DNA of 64,000 bases, from assembly GCA_947462335.1 (NCBI GenBank), contig OX381704.1:27985955-28049954 (forward strand). The letters are read 5' to 3'. Source of the DNA: Harmothoe impar (Eukaryota; Annelida; Polychaeta; Phyllodocida; Polynoidae). Numbering within the stretch: the stretch's first letter is position 1; every line of letters begins with the position of its first letter. The notes under the pieces were generated by a model, which was given only the letters and a program-made list of their open reading frames with translations, ran no database searches and was not told the origin of the DNA. Shown one piece after another: positions 41,844 through 53,100 of the stretch. Made by a program: the position numbers and the translations under genes.

Positions 41844-42946
41844 CACTGATAAAATCAAAGCGTCTAAGGTTGTCAAATAGTCGGCTTGTAGGAAGACTTT
41901 TGGGTATTCTAAGTGACGGTCATAAAATAAACGAGTTAAAGGTTGTCTTTCTGAGGACCTACCAAGTTACCATCCCACAAGACAACACTAGGCTCATCTA
42001 ACTGACAATGTTAGCCCAGGCAGTGGCCCACTCCAAGTGACAAGTCTAAGGTCGTCAAATTCACAACCCCAGAAAGGTTAACCCTTTATTGGCTGCAAAC
42101 TGCTTTTAATGTGCTTGAATCCTTTTGTCAGCATGATGCATGAATGTAGCCCTGTGAGTCTATTCGCCAAGCCTGCATTCATGCACCTTTTGAATTAAAT
42201 GAATCAACAGTTAGGCGAGTATATCAATCATTAGTTCATGTATTATGATCACATAGAGCATAGCACCTTAAAGCACTATGCAGCCCTTAGAGGGTTAACC
42301 TGTGCACTATAACCTCTACTTCACTGCAGGTGGAGCTAACTGGGTTCTGAGCCTAGGCATAATTGTTGTCCATGTCTATCTCTATTTCTGAGGTTTGTAG
42401 TAGCTAATTCATACAAACATAGAGGTATGTAGGTTAGGGTAATTCCTGCCATATCCCCAAGTCTATATTGAGAGTATTTCTACCCTTTAGTAACAGACTG
42501 TTAACACACATGTGGATGTCATACCAATGGGAGTTTCCTTGCAGCTATTGTACCATAGAAATAACCACAAAAGAGGTGTCTGTGTCCTACACATATTTGT
42601 TTTGTCTCAATCATATCAAAACATTGAATGCTTTACCTTTTCTAGCATCCCCAATAGATAGCTCTCAAGATTCTACATAACACAAATGTGTATTTACATA
42701 AATATGATTAAAATCAACATAGAAAGTATGCAATTCATTCCCGCACTTCATACAGAATGCAAGTTATACTGATGCCACCTACAGGGGGAATCCTGAATCA
42801 GGCCCTGGTTGACAAGTCTCGGGCTGGCATGAGTCAGGTTTTGGGCTGGCACATGCCAAGTGTATCTTCTAACTGACAACTACAGCTAGAGGACCCACTC
42901 TCTTGTCACTTAGAAGAGTCTGCAGACGAGTTTATTTTTTGAGTGT
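41844..42946 (+). mobile_element. 1.1 kb dispersed element, copy B
   Basis: Reverse-oriented partner of 10463-11560. Starts CACTGATAAAATCAAAGCG, ends 'tttattttttgagtgtg'. The two copies look well conserved over the whole length, with scattered substitutions and small indels. No transposase was recognised. Confidence 0.75.
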
Positions 42947-42984
42947 GCCACTGACTGGTAATAGATGTACTAATCACTAATGAA

Positions 42985-43215
42985 TGACTACCGTAAATTC
43001 CTGCATGTAACTTGTGGGTTATACTAGAACCAAACCTCTAGTGCAGGTTATACAATAATCTCAGGTCTATGGGAGGGTAATACAAGGGTTTTTGAAGGTA
43101 TAGTACAGTACTATAATCACAATTTTCAAGCCCTAGGTAGAGGTTATAGGATTCTCTCAAAGTCTGGGTGTGAGTAATATGTGAGATGCGGGTGTACACC
43201 AGATTTTATGGTAGC
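42985..43215. repeat. Dispersed repeat with TACCGTAAATTCCTGCATG start
   Basis: 'accgtaaattcctgcatgtaa', 'gggttata', 'acaagggtttttga' and 'cagtactataatcacaattttca' resemble 58605-58725, and 'ctctcaaagtctgggtgtg' resembles 11725-11745. Non-coding. Confidence 0.5.
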
Positions 43216-43459
43216 CTCATAAGTTCAGGTGACCTGGGCAATGCTAACTTTTAGCTAAGGGTTAGCAGCAAAACGCTACGATAGGATAGGAACTTTGGGC
43301 ACATAATTTTCGCTAATGTTTGTCCAAAAGTTAGTAAAAAGTTAGTAAATCCTACTAACTTTTGACTAACATTTGAGATTCAATATTTTCAGTGTATACA
43401 TGAGAACTGAGACTGTTATATGGAGTTCAAAATATTTCGAAAAGTGTGGGGTGCACTAG

Positions 43460-44384
43460 GCAGTGGGGCCGATGTTCAGCTTTCTGTGCACCTGAGATAA
43501 ACTTCAAGTAGTGTTCCTCAGATACACAAAAATATGACCAATCAGGAGCCAGCACCTGCTGCAGCATCTGCTGCTTCCCAAGATGGCTGACTGGAAGTGT
43601 ATCTGGGATACACTAGGGGAGGAAGTGTATCTGGGATACACTAGCAGATGTCAGTGTATCTGGGATGCACTTGGGAGACAGAAGTGTATCTGGGATACAC
43701 TATATAGGGTAGGAAGTGCATCTCTTATATACTTGGGGGACGGAAGTGTATCTCAGATACACAAGGGGACAGAAGTGTATCTGGGATACACTAGAGGATG
43801 GAAATGTCAAATTCTTTATTGATCGCTCATAACATAACTTAAATACAGATTGCCATGATCTACCCATGGGTAGACCATGCATAAATGATAACCTTATATG
43901 TTTCAGGACCCCACTACCCTCTTATTATACGAGATACACATCAGTCTGTGTATTCTTAGTCAGTGTATCCTAGATACACTTCTGTCCTCTAGTGTATCCC
44001 AGATACACTTCCTTCCCCATGTGTACTTGTGTATCTGGGATCCCAGCTAGCAGAAAAACGTTATTTTACGTCAAAATAACGTTCTAAAACTGTATATAAC
44101 GTTATGCCATAGTGAGGAGCCTTAGAGAAACGTAATATAACGTTAAATAACATTACAAAATGTTGTATAACGTTTTTTGTTTACTGGGATACACTTCAGT
44201 CTCCAAGTGTATCCCAGATACAATGCATCCCCTAGTGTATCCTAGATACACTTCCATGTCAGCCATCCACATGCATCTGCTGCAGCAGCTGCCAGCTTCT
44301 GATTGGTCAGTTTCTTCTGTATCTTAGATACACTTCTACAAGTGTATCTCAGATGAACATAAAGCTGAACATCGGCGCCACTGC
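43460..44384. mobile_element. TIR element carrying an array of palindromic GTGTATCTGGGATACAC units
   Basis: Terminal 24-bp repeats start gcagtggggccgatgttcag; the inverse is at 44361-44384 with one mismatch. Next come matched inner arms ('gaccaatcaggagcc', 'tgctgcagcatctgctgc', 'ggctgac.tggaagtgtat' and their inverses at 44240-44310). The inside is a series of about 12 units of AGTGTATCTGGGATACACT, each itself a palindrome, 20-35 bp apart. A second MITE (44042-44188) has inserted among them. Confidence 0.85.
44042..44188. mobile_element. 147-bp CCCAG...AACGTTAT MITE, nested
   Basis: Starts cccagctagcagaaaaacgt and ends 'cgttttttgtttactggg'. The phrases 'acgttattttacgtcaaaataacgtt' and 'tatataacgtta' are internal palindromes. 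It splits a GTGTATC unit of the host element ('tgtatctggga|tcccag...ctggga|tacact'), which gives its exact insertion point. Confidence 0.8.
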
Positions 44385-44716
44385 GTGGAGCAGGTGCTGT
44401 TTCTGTTTTTGTTGGATATATTCAATGAATTTGTGGAGAAAATGGAAAATGATGAATAAAATCGTTTTTGGTACTTATACATACAAATACGACCACAAAT
44501 TTAAGGAATGTGTATTCCGCAAATTTGTGGAGTTCCGCAAATTTGTGGAGAAAAAGCACCCAAGGGAGGCGAATGCCAGATTCATGTTCCTCATGATGCA
44601 TAGCACCTTCTAAGTTGGTTGCGGGTATTGTGAGGCCAATTTGGCTGAATAAGTTCCTTCTACCAAAAGGCTGGAAATGGACATTCGGGATGAACCTACC
44701 AATGGGTCGATACCCT

Positions 44717-45667
44717 ACACTGAAAACCTCAGGGTCGTCATTTTGACAATACCAAAATTGACAAGTTTAGGTGGTCAAGGTGACGACCCTAGGTCGTCAT
44801 TGTGACGACCTAAGGGAGTGGTCATTTTTTAACAACAGGGGGGGGTTGGTGGATTTGGGGGGGGGACCAAAAAAATTTGGACCCCTTGAAGGGGGGGGAC
44901 CAAAAAAATTTGGACCCCTCTTGAGGGGGGGACCAAAAAAATTACACCCCTTTTTAGCGAAAAAGCCCGCGCGTTACTATAGCTCAAAGGGGTCGTCCGC
45001 GCTCATTTTCAACCTGCCTAGGGGGGGGACCGAAAAATTTGTGACCCCTTCCGCGGGGGGGACCAAAAGAATTTCGACCCGCTCGTGCGAAAATTCACCG
45101 ACCCCCCCCTGTTGTTAAAAAATGACCACTCCCTAAGGTTGTCATATCTGATCCATATAGACCAAAGTTGTCATGATGACGACCTTAGGTAGTCACATGG
45201 ATTGGGTAGTCAGAATGACTACCTTAAGGTTGTTGTTTTAGGTATTGTAAATTCGAATACCTAAAGTCATCAGTAATGACAACTCTCAACACTATTGGGT
45301 AGTCATCGGGACAACCTAGGGTATATCTGGGTGTTGGACATGGCACATGCCCTGTCCCGTGCTACCACCCAGGGGAAATTGATTGAAGTAAATTTTCTGT
45401 CACGAGATATAAACTGGTGACAGGGAGCAGAGTAGTCTCTATACCTTCAAGGCCATCATTCTCACCCATACACAACTTATTTATAACAAGTGAAGGTACT
45501 TAGTTTAATCAAGAGTAAACCAAATATGTGATAGGGATGCCTCTCACTAGGAGGTGAACTAATTAGAGACTATATTCATACACCATTCTCCAGAGCGCTT
45601 TCCATTAGTCATTATGACAACCTAGGTCGTCATAATGACTAGGAACCTTCCTTTGAGTTTTCAGTGT
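44717..45667. mobile_element. 951-bp TIR element, ACACTGAAAAC ends, with AGGTCGTCAT repeats
   Basis: ACACTGAAAAC (44717-44727) is matched by 'gttttcagtgt' (45657-45667). Both flanks carry repeats of 'gacgacctaggtcgtcat' or 'ttgtcat'. The G-run element 44811-45136 is nested inside. Its ends resemble those of the 10463-11560 family. Confidence 0.75.
44811..45136. mobile_element. G-run TIR element, copy 3 (nested)
   Basis: Starts taagggagtggtcatttttt then 'aacaacagggggg'; ends with the inverse 'cccccctgttgttaaaaaatgaccactcccta'. Inside are repeated 'ggggggaccaaaaaaatttggacccc' units, each a near palindrome. The best preserved copy of the family in this window. Confidence 0.85.
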
Positions 45668-46770
45668 ATTAAGGTGAAGGTGAAGGGATTTGGTATTGTT
45701 TGACAATCCTGGCAGGTGGCAGTTGTTTCCAAAAGCTACTTACCAGTAAGGCCAAAAGGGTGGTGGACGGTATATGCATTATACATGATCTGGTAGCTCA
45801 CTCTTTCACCGACATTGAATTTTACAGTTACCCTGGTAATTGTTGGCTGAACTTATACACTTTGCAGGTTACCATAGTACCAAACACAATGTTAATGTTA
45901 CGAGGCCCTTCTACTCTAAATGCCCATGCGGATGTTGTATTTCAGATTTTATATGATTTAGATCTATAGCATTATATCAACATCATAAATTCATGCCTGG
46001 TATATGCCTTTACTATGCATTTTCCTATGAAACAGGGCATACATGGCTCCATCCAAAAAGACAGTTACCATAGCAGCCCTCATACAGTTACTATATAGTA
46101 CTTGTTATTGCAGACCAAAACCATTACAGTAGTCCATCTGATTCTAAAACCGTTTTATACTGCTGTTCTGGACAATTCCATCATATATCTAGTGGCCCAA
46201 ATGATGAAGTATATGGTACAAGTGGTAACTGTAAGAACTATGCAATACCCAAGCTAATATCAACACATGTAATCAGCACTTTTAATTGTCTACGCTACAG
46301 TGAGGATCCCTCAAGAGTGAACTGGTAAATTGCAGTTACCATGGTCTCAGTTCTGGCTGGGAGGTATGGAACACCCTACTGCAGTTGATGACCACATGTT
46401 GATCGTTAGTATATACCTACCTAAATCTACCTGACGGAGGTTAATTTTGTAGGGGTGTCATCAGTTCATCAAGTACAGCTACTTAAACAAGGAAATGCTT
46501 ATAGTGAACTCTGAAACGCGAGGGGGCCTATATAGCCTAGCCTGAGCATTAACCCACTTCACCAGCAGTCATCACAACCCAATTAAGCTCTTCCCGCCCA
46601 CTAAAACACTGTCATCTCTATCCCTTGTTAACCAAAGGTCGGCCCTAACAACCGCTGTCTCATATGTACCCTGTGTAGTGACATAAGGACCTATACTTGA
46701 GCAGTGCTAATTACAGACGCCAAACTCAGCTCTGCCTCCGCCACCAGAAATGTAGTTCCAGTGCCGCCTC

Positions 46771-46952
46771 TGACGTCAGCGCGTCCGGATATAGAGGCGG
46801 TGCGCGCGTGATGCGGCCGGAGATGCTAGGTAGAAGTCAAAGCAGCAAACAGTGTTGGAGAACTAGGCACCCAGAAAGGCAGAGGGATCTAGAGAAGGCA
46901 GAACGTACAGATAGCTAGAGAAGCTCGCACCAAGGCAACACACACCCTAAGT
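46771..46952 (+). promoter_or_regulatory. Candidate promoter and leader exon (CRE, TATA-like box, splice donor)
   Basis: TGACGTCA (46771-46778) is a perfect CRE. GATATAGA follows at about 46789, in a CpG-rich patch that stands out from the AT-rich surroundings. An uninterrupted transcribed-looking stretch then ends in 'ccctaa|gtaagta', a strong splice donor at about 46951. The next plus-strand coding exon I can support is at 57864, so this may be the leader of the peptide gene. That link is inference. Confidence 0.35.
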
Positions 46953-47581
46953 AAGTACTGTATTTCAACTGGCCAATTGTAAAAGTTAATTACAATTGAT
47001 TTTATTTGTCGATTTGAGATATAAACTGAAGTCCTGTCATTTGCTAGGGTCATTTTGTGGGTTCCAGGATGTCTTCAGGATGGAGGTAGGGAAGTTGTAA
47101 TGATGGGGATGTTAAAGCAAATGGTAGAAGAGAATGAGTTGGCTATTAAATTGCCACATAGTAAAATGATTTCGCAATTTGATATTGACTTTATATGGCT
47201 TACATGTTCGTCCTTTGTGTTGGGTTCAACTTTGCGTGCGTGATTTGCAACTTCTGAAACATGGCCTTACATTGAATGGGGGTTAATGAAAGTATATATC
47301 TGGAGTGTAGTGTACAAATAGCAAATACCTATAATCAGTAACCGTGTGCAAGTCACAACGCTCTCCAAGTAAGAAGTATACGGAAAGTGGCAGGTCACGG
47401 CCCAACTTTCTGCAAGTAGTATATGGAAAGTAGCAGGTCAAAATCCCATGCAAACGCACGCAACAAGTAGTATATGAAAATGTGACATATTCAATGGATG
47501 TGCTAACTAGGTGACTGGCACGCAATCCCGGCACAAAGAAGGCAATATGTATAGACCAATCATTGTATGAGTACCAGTAAG

Positions 47582-47706
47582 CCAGTAAAGAAAATACGTT
47601 ACACAACGTTCTATAATGTTTCTCTATGGCTCCTTATTGTGGCAAACCGTTATATATCGCTGAGAAAACGTTATTTGACGTAAAATAATGTTTTTCTGTT
47701 AGCTGG
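47582..47706. mobile_element. CCCAG...AACGTTAT MITE, copy 2
   Basis: 'ccagtaaagaaaatacgtt', 'ctctatggctccttattgtggca', 'ttatttgacgtaaaataatg' and 'ctgttagctggg' match 44042-44188 in inverse orientation, showing a family-wide structure. Confidence 0.7.
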
Positions 47707-47744
47707 GTAGAGTTAGATATGTAGGCCGGCCACCGTCACATACG

Positions 47745-48757
47745 TAGGGGAGACCGGGGCAAAACGGACCCCGACCCCTAACTGAGTTCTCAGTTATAAA
47801 TTTCATATTTTTGTCAAATTGGCTCATATAATTGATAGAAATAACATGTTTTATAAAAAAAATTAGATGCTACCTATGGTATACCGGATTCCATAAAGAA
47901 AAAACTGAAACTAGAGATCTTGATCTAATTTTGCAAAAATCAGTTTATAAGCTTCTGGGAATTAAAAAAGAGGTATATGTTAATATTTTATGGCTAAAAC
48001 AATAATATTTTATAGCTAAAATATTGTGTAACATATTTGCAAAGTCATTGGGAAAAAATATTACCCTACAGTTATTTTTTTTGGCAAGACCATTTTTTCA
48101 CATATTTTTCATGAAGCTGGGGCAAAACGGACCCCCCCCCTCACAATCATAATTCCTATGGTGAAATCCCATAGAAATGATCAAAACATGAAAAAATAAC
48201 CATGCTTGGCCTAAAAAATGATAAGAATGATGAGACATGCTTATTTGAATATAAAATTATTTCTTATTAGCCATTTTTAATTTTGGGGGGTATTTTTGGG
48301 GTTTTGGGGAATTTTTCCTGAATTCGGGGGAAATTTTATTGAAATACATGATATTCAACTGTCATAAAAATCAATTAAAATTGAAAAATGTTAGATAATG
48401 GTCATGCATTATAAGAAAGAAATACCTAAAGAACTGAGTAATAACATAGCTAAAAGATGGGAGCAAGAAAATTATGAAAAAAGATGATAATTCAAAATTA
48501 AGAAATTTCCAGGGTCCCTTTTGCCCCGCCCCAAAAACCCTTTTGCCCCGGGACTTTTAGCACATGACCTTCGTAGGTCAGAATATGTTATGCTTTCCCA
48601 CTATGCTATTAATGATACTAGCACAATATTAATTATTTTCATGGATGGTATACTTCTATGCTTTGTTATGAAAAAATTAAAGTTTCAATTCAGGGGTTAA
48701 CCACTGAGCTATATGCCATCTTCCCTTAAGGGGTCCGTTTTGCCCCGGTCTCCCCTA
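47745..48757. mobile_element. 1.0 kb TIR element, TAGGGGAGACCGGGGCAAAA ends
   Basis: Left taggggagaccggggcaaaa then 'cggacccc'. Right 'ggggtccgttttgccccggtctccccta', an exact inverse over at least 28 bp. The interior repeats the 'tggggcaaaacggacccc' theme near 48120 and 'ttttgccccg' near 48520. The rest is AT-rich and non-coding. A truncated relative is at 8813-9120. Confidence 0.85.
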
Positions 48758-49221
48758 CCAGTTTTCCGTTGACACCCCTTACTTTTGTCTATTCATGTAC
48801 TTACATTTTATAGACTGTATGTAACCTTTTCATGAGCGACGGGTCGTAAATCCGTCATGCATGAGTATCCTAGCAATTTATGGAAATGTCTTATGGAAAG
48901 GACATGTGTCGCTTTTGTCGCTTGTTACAGCATTGGTCATCACATTTTGAGTTATCAAGGCTTCCAATCAATTATTACAACTCTATAATATTCACTTTTT
49001 TAGCACCAAAATTATATAGTTCTTATATCAAAAATGCAATCTACGTCTGATCTATACGTTATACTCTTGCACTGCATATATTAATTAGACCATGCACCAT
49101 TCATTCCAATATTGCAGTTGTTGATTCGGATTGCGAGTGCTGCCGATAAAAGGGCCATGCTTCCCTTAAAGAGTTAACTGTATAATGGGTGCTTCCTGGT
49201 ATAATGCCCTTACACTTAACC

Positions 49222-49341
49222 AATAATGTATGAATATCCCCGAACGCAGGGTGTGTATTCTTGAATAATGACCGAGGTGCGTAGCACCGAGGTCGTTATT
49301 CATGAATACACACCCTAAGTTCGGGGATATTCATATATTAT
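49222..49341. repeat. 120-bp near-perfect palindrome
   Basis: Left arm 'aataatgtatgaatatccccgaac..agggtgtgtattc.tgaataa.gacc.aggtgc'. The right arm is its inverse, with only a handful of mismatches and almost no loop ('gtagcacc'). It would fold into a stem of nearly 60 bp. Confidence 0.85.
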
Positions 49342-49589
49342 TAGGTTTATTATACGATATTCCCATTCAAATGTCTTTAATTACCTTATATGAGTCCTAG
49401 TTTGGCCATTTTGAAGGATTATTGACTGAATATCACTCGTACGCCAGTAGCGCCATGTTGTTTTGAGCTCCCACCAACCCTGCTCGCTGCCTGGTGACGT
49501 CATGCGCTCAATCTCCAACACTGAGTCCAACATAGAATTTGTGAGGGGGCCAGCTTGGGGCTATGTTATATACTAACCAGCGTTTCCCT

Positions 49590-49680
49590 CCGCATTCACC
49601 ACAGCCGGATAGGCAAGGCAGCTAGCGTCGCCGCCTCACACACCAAGGGTACCCGGATCGATCCTGGGTGGAAACGAACC
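49590..49680 (+). repeat. tRNA-like SINE head
   Basis: 'ggataggcaaggcagctagcg' (A-box-like), 'tcgccgcctcacac' and 'ggatcgatcctgggtgg' (B-box-like, GGATCGATCC) in tRNA spacing, followed by unrelated sequence. No complete cloverleaf. Confidence 0.4.
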
Positions 49681-49914
49681 TTTTTCAAAATGCCTATTTC
49701 TATGTGAAAAAAAGTCCATAGAATTATTTTAACGAAAGGCTAAGTAAAGTCCAACTTCTACCTTTATAGTAAAAAAGAAATTAGAAAAAAAATTGGATTT
49801 TCAAAGAAACTAGACCAAAAAATGCCTTTTCTTCTGTAACTCGGTAAATAATGGTCCTACAGGGCTGGAAATCCGCCTGTAGACTCCTTGTTTCGCCACC
49901 CACCTCTACCAGCG

Positions 49915-49985
49915 TCTTCACGGCGTGGTGGTTAGCACATCGGACTTCAAGTCTTGATGCAGCGTGTTCGAGTCTCCATGAATCC
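49915..49985 (+). repeat. tRNA-like SINE head
   Basis: 'ggcgtggtggttagcacatc' (A-box-like), 'ggacttcaagtcttgatgc' (anticodon-arm-like) and 'gtgttcgagtctcc' (B-box-like). Acceptor pairing is absent. A non-tRNA body follows to about 50170. Confidence 0.45.
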
Positions 49986-50190
49986 TCGGATTTTATGGCT
50001 GTCGAGAGTTCCGACAGAATCGTTCTGATATCCGGTAACTCATTACAAATCGTTCTGATATCCAGAATATCAGCACGATTTCACCTTGCCAAGTGTGCGG
50101 TATGCAGGAATATCAGAACGGGAATATCACCTAAAAAGCACGATGAGTCGTCCGATCGTATAATAAACGCATGTAACACATGCTAGCTAA

Positions 50191-53100
50191 TACACTCCCA
50201 GGAATGAGATGCCCGGTCTGCGTGGTCAGAGCATCATAGATGGTGGAGTTGTTATTATTGCTCCAACAGAGAAGGCAAGATTGCCTTATTTCTAGTGACT
50301 TGTGAGTGCTTAAACTTACACATTATGATCATAAGCAATTAACAAGGCTGTAACCATTCATTGTTCTATGTAAACCCCACAAATTAGTGAGAAATGTGGA
50401 TTTTGTAATTTCATGGTGATGCCCGTAACACACTGCCACTGATGCCCGTAACACATTATCAGTGTGTGAAAGTGATGCTCCGTACCACAGTTCTTTTGGT
50501 GTATATACATGTATGTAAGTGTTACTGAAATTGGTCCAAAAATCAGATTTCTGTGGTTTTTTGCCTCCATACTATTCCTATTGATTTGTATACAATAATC
50601 ATGTAAGATAAGGGAAATGCAAATAGATTCCTTTATACAATCACTTTGAAATACTAAACTAAGGTGGCCTCATATGATTTCTAGGTAGCTAGTAGTATAG
50701 TGCAGATAATTGTATGCCTGAAATTGATTATTTCAGAACTCACTATACACCTGTTCAAAATGGCCGTTCTGATATAACCGCAAGTTGCAGGGGCGCTTAT
50801 ACACAACAATATGGTATGAGAAGTTGTGGTCACCTATTCATACATCTTGTTTGTCATAATCAGTACACTGATAATAATGGACCTGGAAATGTTAGTCACT
50901 ACGGACTACATTTCTATAGTCACATGAATGTAGCAAAAACGACTATACCAAGTTAGTCACCTATGTCTATAGTAAGTTAGTCATATAGTCAACCTATAGT
51001 CAGCCATTAAATCGGCTGATTTGGGCTATATAGTCAAGTGACTATGAATTTAATGGTTTCATGGTCTAAAGTAGTCACCATGACTAATAGATATAGTCAA
51101 TCATGAGAAATAAGGGAAACTTAAGTACTGAAGGCAGGTTAAGGTTCAGCAGGGTAGACATGGCTAGGAAAAGGCAGGGCAGGGGACAGGCTAGTAGGAT
51201 TGGGCAGGGCAGGGACAGGCTAGGATGAGGCAGGGCAGGGGACAGGCTAAATAAGGCAGGCCAGGGGACAAGCTAGGATAAGGCAAGGCAGGGGACAGGC
51301 TAGGATAACGACAGAGCAGGTGACAGGCCAGGATAAGGCAGGCCAGGGGACAAGCTAGGATAAGGCAGGGCGGTGGACAGGCTAGGATGAGGCTGGGCAG
51401 GGAACAGGCTAGGATAGGGCAGGGCGGGGGACAAGCTAGGATAAGGCAGGACAGGGGACAAGCTAGGATAAGGCAGGGCAGGGGACAGGCTAGTAAGATA
51501 GGGCAGGGCAGGGCAGGGACAGGCTAGGATGAGGCAGGGCAGGGGACAGGCTAAATAAGGCAGGCCAGGGGACAAGCTAGGATAAGGCAAGTCAGGGGAC
51601 ATGCTAGGATAACGGCAGAGCAGGTGACAGGCCAGGCAAGGCAGGGCAGGGGACAAGCTAGGATAAGGCAGGGCAGGGGCCAGGCTAGTAGGATAGGGCA
51701 GGGCAGGGCAGGGACAGGCTAGGATGAGGCAGGGCAGGGGGCAGGCAAGGATAAGGCAGGGCAGGGGACAAGCTAGGATAAGGCAGGGCAGGTGACAGGC
51801 CAGGATAAAGCAGGGCAGGGGACAGGCTAGGATAAGGCAAGGCAGATGACAGGCTAGGATAAGGCAGGGCAGGGGACAAGCTAGGTTAAGGCAGGCCAGG
51901 GGACAAGCTAGGATAAGGCAGGACAGGGGACAAGCTAGGATAAGGCAGGGCAGGGGCCAGGCTAGTAGGATAGGGCAGGGCAGGGCAGGGACAGGCTAGG
52001 ATGAGGGAGGGCAGGGGACAGGCTAAATAAGGCAGGCCAGGGGACAAGCTAGGATAAGGCAAGGCAGGGGACAGGCTAGGATAACGGCAGAGCAGGTGAC
52101 AGGCCAGGATAAGGCAGGCCAGGGGACAAGCTAGGATAAGGCAGGGCAGGGGACAAGCTAGGATAAGGCAGGGCAGGGGCCAGGCTAGTAGGATAGGGCA
52201 GGGCAGGGCATGGACAGGCTAGGATGAGGCAGGGCAGGGGACAGGCAAGGATAAGGCAGGGCAGGGGACAAGCTAGGATAAGGCAGAGCAGGTGACAGGC
52301 TAGGATAAAGCAGGGCAGGTGACAGGCTAGGATAAGGCAGGGCAAGTGACAGCCAGGATAAAGCAGGGCAGGGACAGTCTAGGATAAGGCAGGGCAGGAG
52401 ACATGCTAGGATAGGGCAGGGGACAGGCTAGGATAAGGCAGGGCAGGTGACAGGCTAGGACAAGGCAGGCCAGGGGACAAGCTAGGATAAGGCAGGGCAG
52501 GTAACAGGCCAGGATAAAACAGGGCAGGGACAGGCTAGGATAAGGCAGGGCAGGGGACATGCTAGGATAGGGCAGGGACAGCCTAGGATGAGGCAGGGCA
52601 GGGAACAGGGCAGGTGGCAGGCTAGGATAAGGAAGGCCAGGGGACAGGCTAGGATAAGGCAGGCCAGGGGACAGGCTAGGATAAGACAGGCCAGGGGACA
52701 GGCTAGGATAAGTCAGAGCAGGTGACAGGCTCCTGTGTAGGCCTATCATGCTCTGTCAGTCTAGACATACACTGTTCATGTATGTCTATGTGATCAAAAT
52801 TGGAACAAATTACCATGATAACTCTATCAAACATGAGAACTCATGCACCCTATAACATCCTAAGTTGTCATAGTCAACTGTAACATAACATATAACAAGC
52901 AGGGATATCCATAGAACAGTGGTTTAGGAGAGGATGTGCCTACCTGAAGTCCATGGACCATTCAAATTTGAATCCTAACTGTTTCCTGTGCACACATTCC
53001 TGTGACATCATCAATTTGTGTGATCCACATATAGTCACTACTGACTATCTTTATGACTAATATGTGACTAAGTTGTATAGTCTCCTGACTACGGGGGTCA

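Noticed and set aside
45700..45969. 89-codon frame after the ACACTGAAAAC element
   Set aside because: AT-rich, without splice context or motifs. Its length is within chance expectation.
46697..46918. 73-codon frame over the CRE region
   Set aside because: The frame begins upstream of the putative TATA-like box and shows no protein features. The segment reads better as promoter and leader.
51300..52749. Pro/Leu/Ser repeat proteins on the minus strand, or a CRISPR-like array
   Set aside because: It is a tandem minisatellite without unique spacers, and the genome is eukaryotic.
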